Source: Candidatus Poribacteria bacterium (GTDB lineage: Bacteria; Poribacteria; WGA-4E; WGA-3G). Taken from it: a stretch of DNA of 64,000 nt. Positions 15,728-24,412 of the stretch are shown here, in pieces. Positions within the stretch are counted from its first letter, which is position 1, and each line of letters begins with the position of its first letter. The notes beneath the pieces were generated by a model. The model searched no databases and was not told the DNA's origin. It saw only the letters and a program-made list of their open reading frames with translations. The stretch covers positions 1 to 64,000 of the forward strand of contig VXMD01000077.1 in assembly GCA_009841255.1 (NCBI GenBank). Reading direction: 5' to 3'. Made by a program: the position numbers and the translations under genes.

Positions 15728-18355
15728 ATGCGGACTTTAATACTATTTTTCTTATCCTGTTTTCTACTCCCTGTTTGCGCAGACATTCGGTTTGAAGATG
15801 TGTCACAACAGGCTGGAATTACGCGAATTGGTGAAAGTTGGGGAAACGCGTGGGGCGATTTTGATGGTGATGGAGACCTTGATTTATGGGCGACGAATCA
15901 CCGACACAAACCGAGCCTCTATCGTAACAACGGTGACGGCACCTTCACGGACATTATTGATGAGGTCTGGGACGCAAATCCGTATGCAGACACACATGGT
16001 GTCGCGTGGGCAGATTTTGATAACGATGGAGACCAGGACCTCATCGCATTGTCGGGCGGTGGCGGTGGAAGAATATTAAAAACGAATCCGAGGGAGGATA
16101 ATCACCTCTACGTGAATGAGGGGGGCATACTTTTAGAGCGGGCAGCTGAATTAGGCGTTGATTTCCCGCTTTTGCGCGGCAGAACACCTCTTTGGTTTGA
16201 TTGGAACAGAGATGGACGATTAGATGTTCTCATTACAGGTATACGTCGAGTCGATGGAACAGGCAAGGCCGTGACTTCATATTTGTTTCAACAAGTCCCA
16301 AGCGGTTTTGAGGATGTAAGCCGTGTCTCAGGGTTCTTGTTTGAAAGGAGTTCTTCATTGGCGCAACTCTCTGATATAACGGACGACGGAAATATGGACT
16401 TAATTATTCACAGTAATCCGTATCCGAGAAAAATGTATGACGTGTCGGTTATGCCCTTCAGGAATTTAACAGAAGTGCTTAATTTTCCAAAGCGCTACGA
16501 TGTGCAAGATGCCATATATGCTGACTTCAATGGGGATTTAATTTCAGATGTATTTCTGGCAAGGGGGCGGTACAGCTCCTATATTGATACCCAAGATGCG
16601 CAAAGGATAAAAATAAGTATACTGGCGCATCGGCAAGAAAAAGGCGTCAGTTTTAAAACAGAAGGCGATGTTCGTTTTGAAATCTATTCAGTGTGGGCAA
16701 CATGGCTTTCTCACCTATTTATTGGAACAGATGGGCATCGATTAACGGAATTTAATGGGGAATATATACCTGTAGACCCCAGCCGCAATGCAGCTACCTT
16801 TAAATTCGTCTTATCCCCTGAGGATCCGAGAGTTGCCGGGCTGAAGAAAAGACCTAAGGTTGAAACCCATGGAATGTACGTCGGTTATGATCCTGGGACA
16901 AAACGGTGGACTGTTTTATTTCATACAATGCCTCGTATTGCAACCACGGGTCAGGTCACTATGGACGCCGTTATTGAAGCGTCTCAACCGATATCAGAAC
17001 CACAGCCCATTAACTTTTCAATACCTGAATTGACTTATAGACCACAATCAATCCTTTTTATCAATGAAGGGAACAACTTTAAACCCACCAATGGGGCTTT
17101 TGTCAGTGATGTTCCGTCTGTCACCGCAGGGGACTTTGACAATGATATGGATGTAGACCTTTATGTCGTCCGTTCAACCAATGCCGGAAACTTACCAAAC
17201 CACCTCTATGAGAACCGAGGCGATGGCACTTTTATACAACACGCTGGTGCGGGGGGGGCAAATGGAAGCGCGCAGGGGAAAGGACAGAGCGTTACAATGG
17301 GGGACTACGACCAAGATGGATACCTCGACCTTTTTGTTACAAATGGTAGAGGCGGGTATCCCTTTAACATCGGGCCCGATCAACTTTTCCGCAACATTGC
17401 TAGTGGTAATAATTGGCTTCAAATTGACTTGGAGGGAACCGTCTCTAATCGGGATGGAATCGGCGCAAGACTTTTTGCGACGACACCTGATGGTAAAACC
17501 CAATTGCGCGAAAACGGTGGAGGAATACATTGGTGCCAACAAGATCAGAAGCGTATACACTTTGGACTCGCCCAGAATCAAGTTGTCAGTGAGTTAGTCA
17601 TCCATTGGCCCAGCGGCATCGTTCAAAAATTGGAAGATGTCCCTGTAAACCAAGTGTTAAAAATCGTTGAATCTGGCGCACAAGGCATTTTCTCTGCTGA
17701 CGTCAATCAGGATGGTCGGGTCGGTATACTTGACTTTGTTCTTGTTGTTGAGCATTTCGGAGAAAAACCACCTACAAATTTTCGGGTAGATATCAACAAA
17801 GATGGTGAAGTCAATATTTTAGATCTCATTTGGATTATCAAATCTGTTGGGGGAAATCAGGGAATTGCAGGGGCACCATCCCGACAGCTCTTAACCGGTA
17901 GAATTACCAAGGGTATGTCAAGTTCAATCTACCTTTCAAAGGCTGACATCGGGTTACTCTCTTCCTTTTATGAAAGGATTGAAGAAATATCAGCAAGTGC
18001 TACACATAAAGAGTTAGTCAGACAGTTCTTAAAAGAACTGCTGAGGTCTGTTGAAGAACCCTTAGACACAAGACTCCATGCTAACTATCCGAATCCGTTT
18101 AATCCAGAAACTTGGATTCCCTATCAACTCGCGGAAGATAGCAACATCACGATACGTATCTATGATACCTCAGGGCATATTGTCCGAACACTCTTCGCTG
18201 GACATCAAACTGCTGGGTATTACATGAGTCGTAGGGACGCGGTGTATTGGGATGGGAAAAATGAATTAGGGGAACACATGGCGAGTGGAGTTTACATTTG
18301 TGAATTGGAAACGCCGACCTTCAAACACACAACACGACTCGTGATGCTGAAATAA
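15728..18355 (+). CDS. Secreted FG-GAP/ASPIC-UnbV protein with dockerin pair and sorting domain
   Basis: An 875-aa secreted protein. A signal peptide (MRTLILFFLSCFLLPVCA) is followed by FG-GAP/VCBS calcium-binding blades (GDFDGDGDLDLWATN, ADFDNDGDQDL, GDYDQDGYLDLF). An ASPIC-UnbV region (about 575-640), a dockerin-like pair DVNQDGRVGILDF and DINKDGEVNILDL (about 657-708) and a C-terminal domain with ANYPNPFNPETWIPYQLAE (about 781-875) complete it. The last is a FlgD-Ig/type-IX-like sorting domain found on two sulfatases in this window. Likely an extracellular beta-propeller attached through dockerin contacts; partner unknown. The start ATG directly follows the hairpin. Confidence 0.88.
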   Translation: MRTLILFFLSCFLLPVCADIRFEDVSQQAGITRIGESWGNAWGDFDGDGDLDLWATNHRHKPSLYRNNGDGTFTDIIDEVWDANPYADTHGVAWADFDNDGDQDLIALSGGGGGRILKTNPREDNHLYVNEGGILLERAAELGVDFPLLRGRTPLWFDWNRDGRLDVLITGIRRVDGTGKAVTSYLFQQVPSGFEDVSRVSGFLFERSSSLAQLSDITDDGNMDLIIHSNPYPRKMYDVSVMPFRNLTEVLNFPKRYDVQDAIYADFNGDLISDVFLARGRYSSYIDTQDAQRIKISILAHRQEKGVSFKTEGDVRFEIYSVWATWLSHLFIGTDGHRLTEFNGEYIPVDPSRNAATFKFVLSPEDPRVAGLKKRPKVETHGMYVGYDPGTKRWTVLFHTMPRIATTGQVTMDAVIEASQPISEPQPINFSIPELTYRPQSILFINEGNNFKPTNGAFVSDVPSVTAGDFDNDMDVDLYVVRSTNAGNLPNHLYENRGDGTFIQHAGAGGANGSAQGKGQSVTMGDYDQDGYLDLFVTNGRGGYPFNIGPDQLFRNIASGNNWLQIDLEGTVSNRDGIGARLFATTPDGKTQLRENGGGIHWCQQDQKRIHFGLAQNQVVSELVIHWPSGIVQKLEDVPVNQVLKIVESGAQGIFSADVNQDGRVGILDFVLVVEHFGEKPPTNFRVDINKDGEVNILDLIWIIKSVGGNQGIAGAPSRQLLTGRITKGMSSSIYLSKADIGLLSSFYERIEEISASATHKELVRQFLKELLRSVEEPLDTRLHANYPNPFNPETWIPYQLAEDSNITIRIYDTSGHIVRTLFAGHQTAGYYMSRRDAVYWDGKNELGEHMASGVYICELETPTFKHTTRLVMLK

Positions 18356-18368
18356 AGGAAAATTAGGC

Positions 18369-19475
18369 ATGCAAGAACCTCTTAAAGGTCATACAAAGCG
18401 CGCAGCCCGTAATGAAATGGAGGGCGGATCTACGGAAAGGAACGTCAAACTTGAAACCGACCTGACCGAACCGCAAGGAAAAATTAAAAAAGCATTAGTC
18501 ACAGGTGGTGCGGGCTTTATGGGCGCGCACGTCGTTAATGAACTTCTCAAACAAGGGAGCACGGACGTTGTTGCACTTGATGACCTGAGTGGCGGCTTCC
18601 GTGAAAATCTCAGCCCTGCCGTAACCTTTGTTGAAGGAAGCATCCTTGATGTACCGCTAATAAATCGACTCTGTGAACAATATCGATTCGACTATATCTA
18701 TCATCTCGCCGCCTATGCAGCGGAAGGGCTCAGTCACTTCATCAAACGATTTAACTATCAGAACAATCTCATCGGAAGTGTAAACCTCATCAATGCAGCT
18801 GTAAACTACAATGTCAAGCGATTTGTGTTCACCTCCTCTATCGCTGTTTACGGCGCAAACCAACTCCCAATGCACGAAGCACTTATCCCGATGCCCGAAG
18901 ATTCTTACGGCATTGCCAAATATGCCGTTGAACAGGAACTCGCCGCCGCAAAGCGACTCTTCGATTTGGAGTATACCATTTTCCGTCCCCACAACGTCTA
19001 CGGTGAACTCCAGAATATCGGCGACAAGTACCGAAACGTCATCGGTATTTTTATGAATAATATTATGCAGGAGGAACCGTTAGTTATTTTTGGGGACGGC
19101 GAGCAGACGCGCGCCTTTACGCATATTGCGGATGTCGCCCCACACATCGCTCATGCCGTTGATATACCCGAAGCAGTCGGAGAGGTGTTTAACGTCGGAT
19201 CGGATGAACATGTATCCGTCAACGAATTGGCGGACCTGGTGATGACAGCGATGGGAAAAGAAGTTGCTGTTATCAACGTGCGTGCAAGAGAAGAGGTAAA
19301 ACACGCATATTGCACACACGAGAAATTCCACGGAGTCTTCGGAAAAACATCACAAGTCGCCCTTCCCGAAGGTTTAGAAAGAATGGCAGCGTGGGCGAAG
19401 TCCGTTGGACCGCGCACTTCCGCTGCGTTTACTGACATCGAAATTCAAAAAAATCTGCCCGACAGTTGGAAATAG
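18369..19475 (+). CDS. NAD-dependent sugar epimerase/dehydratase (GalE-like)
   Basis: Extended SDR with VTGGAGFMGAH for NAD (about residue 44), the Ser of FTSSIAVYG and YGIAK (about 179) completing the catalytic triad, and the FRPHNVYG substrate loop. It probably makes a UDP-sugar for the surrounding polysaccharide genes. The first 40 or so residues lie outside the family and are translated from the dispersed repeat at 18411-18489. There is no ATG or GTG closer to the Rossmann fold, so the repeat must be read as an N-terminal extension. GGAAAAT lies ahead of ATG 18369; ATG 18417 inside the repeat is an alternative. Confidence 0.87.
   Translation: MQEPLKGHTKRAARNEMEGGSTERNVKLETDLTEPQGKIKKALVTGGAGFMGAHVVNELLKQGSTDVVALDDLSGGFRENLSPAVTFVEGSILDVPLINRLCEQYRFDYIYHLAAYAAEGLSHFIKRFNYQNNLIGSVNLINAAVNYNVKRFVFTSSIAVYGANQLPMHEALIPMPEDSYGIAKYAVEQELAAAKRLFDLEYTIFRPHNVYGELQNIGDKYRNVIGIFMNNIMQEEPLVIFGDGEQTRAFTHIADVAPHIAHAVDIPEAVGEVFNVGSDEHVSVNELADLVMTAMGKEVAVINVRAREEVKHAYCTHEKFHGVFGKTSQVALPEGLERMAAWAKSVGPRTSAAFTDIEIQKNLPDSWK
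18411..18489 (+). repeat. Dispersed repeat A, copy inside a coding start
   Basis: Carries both hallmarks of the family: CGTAATGAAATGGAG and ACCGAACCGCAAGGAAA followed by ATTAAAA. Here it is read in frame as RNEMEGGSTER...LTEPQGKIK at the front of the epimerase. Confidence 0.7.
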
Positions 19476-19592
19476 GCTTATCCGTCCCCAACTTGGAAAG
19501 TGTTAAGAATCGAGAAGACGTGTGGGATTCCAGTCTTAAAAAACGTACAGATGCACAAACCCAGTCGGAAATTAACCGGAAACCTGCTCGTA

Positions 19593-20963
19593 ATGAAATG
19601 GAGAGTAGTCCAGGGGCTCATCGTTAAAAAGACGTTTTGGGTGATGGGGATTACCCTTGCTGGAATGGGGTTGAGTCTTCTGGTTCGGGTCCTATTGATT
19701 CCAAAACGTTTCGGATTCAGCGATACAGCCGACGCACTCACTGCCGCACTAACGGTTGTGCTGTTAGTGGATACAGTTGTCCGGGAAGGCGCCAAATTTA
19801 GTCTCGTTCCGGTCTTTGTCTCAAACAAGAAGGAGATGACGCCCACAGAATACCAACGTTTCACAAATAGTCTCCTAATTTTGTTGCTCGGTATTGGCTT
19901 CGGAGTTTTCATTCTGATTGAACTTTTCGCACCGTGGATAGCTGGCGGATTGTTATGGAAATCAACTGTTGATGTGCAGAGAGTGACGACCCTGTTGCGA
20001 TTTTGTGCACCTCTCCTTATCTTCGGATGTGGTAGCACGGTACTGGGAGCGTTCCTAAATAGCCAGCAACATTTCAAAACGGTTGCACTCCGAAATGCTC
20101 TACCCGCTGGCACCGCCGCGTTTATATTTTTCCTCCTATGGAATACACAGAGTCTTGAGAACTGGGTGGCGATGGCGTACACCGGGGGCTTTATTGCTTA
20201 CTTTGGATGGTTGTGCATCGGAGCATATCGAATCGGACACCGATATGAATTCACGGGCGTTCCTGTGGACACGATGCGTTCTTTGAAAAACACGGTTACC
20301 CTACCCACACTCGGCTTCGGAATACGACAAATTGTAAACCGATTGCTGGTTGAGGTGTACCTTGTCTCACAACTTGGAAGTGGAGCTATCACGCTCTATA
20401 AGTCTGCCTTCCAAATCACTTCGGCACTACAGACACTCATCGGTATCAGTATCGCAACAACCGGCTTACCCGATATGGCAACAGCTGTGGAACGCCCTCA
20501 CGATAATCCTAATCGCAGGACCACCGAGCACGACACGACAAACAATAAAATGGAATTAGGGCGTACACTCAATCGAAACGCACGCACAGCTATAGTCATA
20601 GGATTCCCGGTAACGCTGGTCTTACTGATATTTCACGAAAGGATCAGTTGGCTCTTATATGGGCGTGGGACAATCGATCAAACCTCAATTGAATTGATAG
20701 GACAACTCCTCTTTTGGCTTAGCGCGGGGATGATATTCTCTTGTCTGATACCTGTGCTGAACGCCGGACTTTACGCACAGAAAGCATACCGCGCTGTTTT
20801 CGCAAATATGGTGACGATGGCAATCCTTAATTTTCTACTGGCATACGGATTCATGGAAACGTGGTGGCTTCTATCCGTGGCGTTATCTGTATCAATCACC
20901 GCGCTTCTGGCCGTTGGGAACCTGACATATCTCCTCCGCAGAACACGCGTGTCTTGGTTCTAA
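19593..20963 (+). CDS. MurJ/MviN-type lipid flippase
   Basis: A polytopic membrane protein of about 456 aa with many hydrophobic helices and the MviN features VREGAKFSLVPVF, GCGSTVLGAFLNSQQHF and LLYGRG. MurJ flips lipid II; paralogues in polysaccharide loci flip undecaprenyl-linked glycans, the likely job here next to a Wzy-like polymerase. The reading frame is open from GTG 19500, but the first 31 residues are not membrane-like, and the ATG at 19593 lies in a piece of dispersed repeat A (CGTAATGAAATGGAG). Start uncertain. Confidence 0.82.
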   Translation: MKWRVVQGLIVKKTFWVMGITLAGMGLSLLVRVLLIPKRFGFSDTADALTAALTVVLLVDTVVREGAKFSLVPVFVSNKKEMTPTEYQRFTNSLLILLLGIGFGVFILIELFAPWIAGGLLWKSTVDVQRVTTLLRFCAPLLIFGCGSTVLGAFLNSQQHFKTVALRNALPAGTAAFIFFLLWNTQSLENWVAMAYTGGFIAYFGWLCIGAYRIGHRYEFTGVPVDTMRSLKNTVTLPTLGFGIRQIVNRLLVEVYLVSQLGSGAITLYKSAFQITSALQTLIGISIATTGLPDMATAVERPHDNPNRRTTEHDTTNNKMELGRTLNRNARTAIVIGFPVTLVLLIFHERISWLLYGRGTIDQTSIELIGQLLFWLSAGMIFSCLIPVLNAGLYAQKAYRAVFANMVTMAILNFLLAYGFMETWWLLSVALSVSITALLAVGNLTYLLRRTRVSWF

Positions 20964-20974
20964 AATTTTAATTT

Positions 20975-21105
20975 TACCTTGCGGAGAAACAACATGGGAT
21001 TCATCATTGAAGTGCTTTCCTTAAATCCGTTCTCCATTACATTACGAACGACGGTCTTGAATTATGAGGAAGACAGTAGCCTGCAACATCGACGCAGGCG
21101 GATAT
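20975..21105 (-). repeat. Dispersed repeat A, reverse copy
   Basis: Reverse-oriented copy: ACCTTGCGG near 20977, CTCCATTACATTACGAAC near 21031, then GACAGTAGCCTGCAAC and CGCAGGCGGAT, the last two shared with 26160-26200. It fills the gap between the flippase and the first sulfotransferase and is read as a non-family N-terminal extension by an upstream ATG. Confidence 0.6.
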
Positions 21106-21162
21106 AAGAGAGAACCTTCAACAGACCAATTACCTCATCTAACGCCTTGCGGACAATTAAAA

Positions 21163-22134
21163 ATGAAAAATGCTGGGGATTACCACTATCTCATCATAGG
21201 CGGTACGACAAAGGCGGCGACAACGTCTTTGTTCACTTACTTGGCGGATCATCCCGCTATTTCGGCCGCTACTTACAAGGAAACCCGATTTTTTCTCAGC
21301 AGCGACTATCCGCTCCCCTCAAAATACAGATATAAAGGTGACGTCGAAGAATACAATTTTTTATTTTTTGATGCTGATGAAACACAACTTCGGATGGAAT
21401 CGACGCCCGACTACCTGTATTGTCAGAAAGCCCGTGAGAGGATTGCTACATCGCTACCTTATGCAAAATTAGCCTTTAGTCTCCGCGAACCGATTTCAAG
21501 GTTAATCTCTTGGTATCGATTTGCGCGGCAAATTGGCAAATTACCACAGACGTTAAGTTTCGATGCCTACGTTGAATCGCTTTTCTCGGAAGCATGCCAG
21601 GATTGTGGGACTTCCAAAGTTGCTAACCGCTATGAAGCAGAGGAAGAACAGCATTTGCAAACACTCCAGCAGGGGTGTTATACTATCTATCTGGAGTGTT
21701 ATTTTAACCAATTCGGTCCGGAGCGTATCCATACCCTCTTTTATGAGGAACTTACGGCACAACCCATAGATACTATGGAAAAGTTGTGCGACTTTGCTGG
21801 TATTGATGCCGGTTTTTATGCCAATTATGCCTTCAAAGTAACGAATCGCACGCAGCAGATGCGAAATTCTGGATTGCATCGAAAGTATAGAGACTTCCGG
21901 TTTCGATTGCGACAGTGGACACATAACAAGCCAGTCATTCATAATCCACTGCGGTCAATCAGACGCACAATTGAACCGCTCTATCTCCGATTGAACACAC
22001 GGACAGATGAGAAAACTCAAATGTCAGAAGAAACGAGACACCGTTTAATCGATTATTACATGCCGGATGTTCAAGCTCTCGGCGAATTGATTGGGAAACC
22101 GATACCATGGAAAGTTTTCGAAAAATCCAGTTGA
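21163..22134 (+). CDS. Sulfotransferase 1 (PAPS-dependent)
   Basis: The 5'-phosphosulfate-binding loop is IIGGTTKAATTSLFTYL near the N-terminus and the 3'-phosphate motif is FSLREPISRLISWYRF. These are the two PAPS-binding signatures of Golgi-type and bacterial carbohydrate sulfotransferases. It transfers sulfate from PAPS to a hydroxyl, plausibly of the local polysaccharide. ATG 21163 starts MKNAGDYHYLIIGG; an earlier in-frame ATG at 21064 would translate repeat A. It overlaps the next sulfotransferase by 28 bases, implying one transcript. Confidence 0.87.
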   Translation: MKNAGDYHYLIIGGTTKAATTSLFTYLADHPAISAATYKETRFFLSSDYPLPSKYRYKGDVEEYNFLFFDADETQLRMESTPDYLYCQKARERIATSLPYAKLAFSLREPISRLISWYRFARQIGKLPQTLSFDAYVESLFSEACQDCGTSKVANRYEAEEEQHLQTLQQGCYTIYLECYFNQFGPERIHTLFYEELTAQPIDTMEKLCDFAGIDAGFYANYAFKVTNRTQQMRNSGLHRKYRDFRFRLRQWTHNKPVIHNPLRSIRRTIEPLYLRLNTRTDEKTQMSEETRHRLIDYYMPDVQALGELIGKPIPWKVFEKSS

Positions 22135-23030
22135 TGATTGTTGGTGCACAGAAGGCTGGAACCTCTTCGCTCCTTCGTTACTTGGCACAGCATCCCGATA
22201 TCCATACGCATGCACAACCAGAACTGACATTCTTCCTACAGACGCGTGAGTACACACGCGGATATGAATGGGCGTTTGCGAAGTACTTTGTTGGAGAGAA
22301 TTCCCACGACGATATTAAAGATAAACAGTTGATCGCCAAGAATGTGATGGTGATGCATTCACCCGAAGTTATGCAACGGATTTATGAACACAACCCTGAG
22401 ATACACCTCGTTGTACTCCTACGGGAGCCGGTGGCACGAGCGTATTCTGCCTATTGGTGGGCTCGCCGGAGAGGTTGGGAGAACATCAAAACTTATGAAG
22501 AGGCACTTGCCGCCGAGGAGGCGCGTTTGAACGAAGACTGGTTTAAATGGCGACAATGTGCTTATCAATACAACGGTATCTATTATCCACATGTCAAGAA
22601 TTTGATGGCGCAATTTGGCACCCATCACGTGCATTGTATCTTAACTGACGATTTGAAGAATGACGCCGAAATTGTCTGTCAACAGCTCTTTGATTGTATG
22701 GGTGTTAGTACCGATTTCAGTCCCATAATAAGTGAACGGCATAACCAAGCCACGCTGCCACGTTCCGAGAAATTCAACTTTCTTTTTACACAATTTCTGG
22801 CATCTCACAATCCTCTCCGAAGGGTCATTCGGAAATTTCTGCCGGATGCTACGGCTTACAAGTTGAGAAAAGCCGTTTTGGACTGGAACGACAAACCCCA
22901 GAAAGATATGGAATCCGTTCCGCCGCCACTCAATCCTGAGACACGCGAACGCCAGATGGCGTATTTTCAGCCATTTAACGATCAATTGGCTGAATTATTA
23001 GGCAGGGACCTTTCTTCTTGGAATTTATGA
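22107..23030 (+). CDS. Sulfotransferase 2 (PAPS-dependent)
   Basis: A 307-aa sulfotransferase with the PAPS loop MIVGAQKAGTSSLLRYL and the second motif VVLLREPVARAYSAYWWARRRG. The start lies within the 3' end of sulfotransferase 1 in another frame, and its stop overlaps the start of the polymerase as ATGA, so the three genes look translationally coupled. The acceptor is probably the glycan built by this locus (inference). Confidence 0.9.
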   Translation: MESFRKIQLMIVGAQKAGTSSLLRYLAQHPDIHTHAQPELTFFLQTREYTRGYEWAFAKYFVGENSHDDIKDKQLIAKNVMVMHSPEVMQRIYEHNPEIHLVVLLREPVARAYSAYWWARRRGWENIKTYEEALAAEEARLNEDWFKWRQCAYQYNGIYYPHVKNLMAQFGTHHVHCILTDDLKNDAEIVCQQLFDCMGVSTDFSPIISERHNQATLPRSEKFNFLFTQFLASHNPLRRVIRKFLPDATAYKLRKAVLDWNDKPQKDMESVPPPLNPETRERQMAYFQPFNDQLAELLGRDLSSWNL

Positions 23031-24412
23031 TTTACTTTTTGACAGGATACGTCGCTTTTGAAGAGTTTGTACTGAAGTTTTTACCGGTGAGTGATGCTAT
23101 CTACTCTTATTTAAGGTTTTTCGGTGAAATCCTTATCTATGTTGCCTTTGGAAAACTCGTCATCCATAAACTCCATAGAGGTATCCCATTCGTCAAAACA
23201 GCGATTGATTTGCCGGTTATTGGCTTTTATACTGTTGTCATGCTCTCGATTCTGGTAAACGGATCTCCGTTGATAGGAAGTTTTTATAACATCCGACCAT
23301 TTGCTCGATACATTGTTCTCTTCTATCTTATTGCAAACTCCGCGCTGTCAGAGAGACGGATTACAACCCTTTTACGTATAATTCTTGTTGTTGGGGTCTT
23401 CCAACTTGTCGTCGGTGTTATTCAGTGGTTAGGCGGACCCGCGGCGTTCGATTTCTTCCTACCGCGCGAATCAACACTCACCATCGGTGGATTTACCAAA
23501 GAGTACAGATTGCTTGAACTCGGTAGAGAGATTGGGAGCGTCTATGGGACTTTAGGGGATACTGTAATTTACGGGGTCTTTATGATTCTTGTGCTTGTTG
23601 TCTATCTGTCTCGCATTCGGCGACTGGAATATCTGAATCTGCTCGGGGCAGCGATACTGTTTTTCTTTATAGCACGTTCGTATTCACGCGCTGCAACCTT
23701 CTCCGCCCTTCTCGCAGGGGGCGCATGGTTCTTCTTCCACTACGGTTGGAAAAAGACCCTTCGCTTGGCGTTAGCGACTGTCCTAATCTTCGGGATCCTA
23801 TTGGCGGTGGTAAACCCATTCAACCTTGAGTACATAAACCCCCGTAAAGCAAGGATTGGGCTTGTGGGCAACGTAACAGGCGTATTCTCTGGGTCCTATG
23901 TCCGTATAGCGCAAAAACAGCGACTGGGGGCGTTGGTCGGCAATGTTCCAACAGTCCTTGTTAACAAACCGATCTTAGGTTATGGTGCCGACCAGAACAG
24001 CACGATTGAAGGGCTTAATATGAGCAAACGCTCATTCCTCCTTAAAGTTCTCGGTAAGAACGGCTTCAAGGATGTGTATTGGGTCGCTATTCTCTGTTTC
24101 TACGGCATATTGGGACTCGGATTTTTCGCTTTGATATTCTACCAACTCTTTCGCGCCGCGCTGAGGCTTTACAGACAATCTATCAGTCCATCATCTGCCG
24201 TAGCGGCAAGTCTTGTGCCTACCCCCTCAGACGTGACACAACGGATCGCAATTATCGTACTCTGTCTCGTCGCTGTTACTGTGTTCCTACTTTTCTTTAA
24301 TCGAACTGTTGAATTTCGAGGCTATGGATTCTATTTCTGGCTGTGTGCAGGGCTCATGTTTGCTAGCGATAGATCGCTCCCAACTTATAGACCACTGAGG
24401 GTAACATTATGA
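23027..24412 (+). CDS. Wzy/O-antigen-ligase-like membrane polymerase
   Basis: About 460 residues, mostly hydrophobic helices, with a large soluble loop after the middle and an AKKRLG-type charged stretch (RIAQKQRLGALVG). This layout fits the O-antigen ligase / Wzy polymerase superfamily acting on undecaprenyl-linked oligosaccharides in the periplasm. ATG 23027 overlaps the preceding stop as ATGA, which decides the start over TTG 23018. The downstream gene also starts in an ATGA overlap. Confidence 0.82.
   Translation: MIYFLTGYVAFEEFVLKFLPVSDAIYSYLRFFGEILIYVAFGKLVIHKLHRGIPFVKTAIDLPVIGFYTVVMLSILVNGSPLIGSFYNIRPFARYIVLFYLIANSALSERRITTLLRIILVVGVFQLVVGVIQWLGGPAAFDFFLPRESTLTIGGFTKEYRLLELGREIGSVYGTLGDTVIYGVFMILVLVVYLSRIRRLEYLNLLGAAILFFFIARSYSRAATFSALLAGGAWFFFHYGWKKTLRLALATVLIFGILLAVVNPFNLEYINPRKARIGLVGNVTGVFSGSYVRIAQKQRLGALVGNVPTVLVNKPILGYGADQNSTIEGLNMSKRSFLLKVLGKNGFKDVYWVAILCFYGILGLGFFALIFYQLFRAALRLYRQSISPSSAVAASLVPTPSDVTQRIAIIVLCLVAVTVFLLFFNRTVEFRGYGFYFWLCAGLMFASDRSLPTYRPLRVTL

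Noticed and set aside
19478-20182. 234-codon reverse ORF
   Set aside because: Antisense to the flippase gene, basic and repetitive in composition, no recognisable domain.
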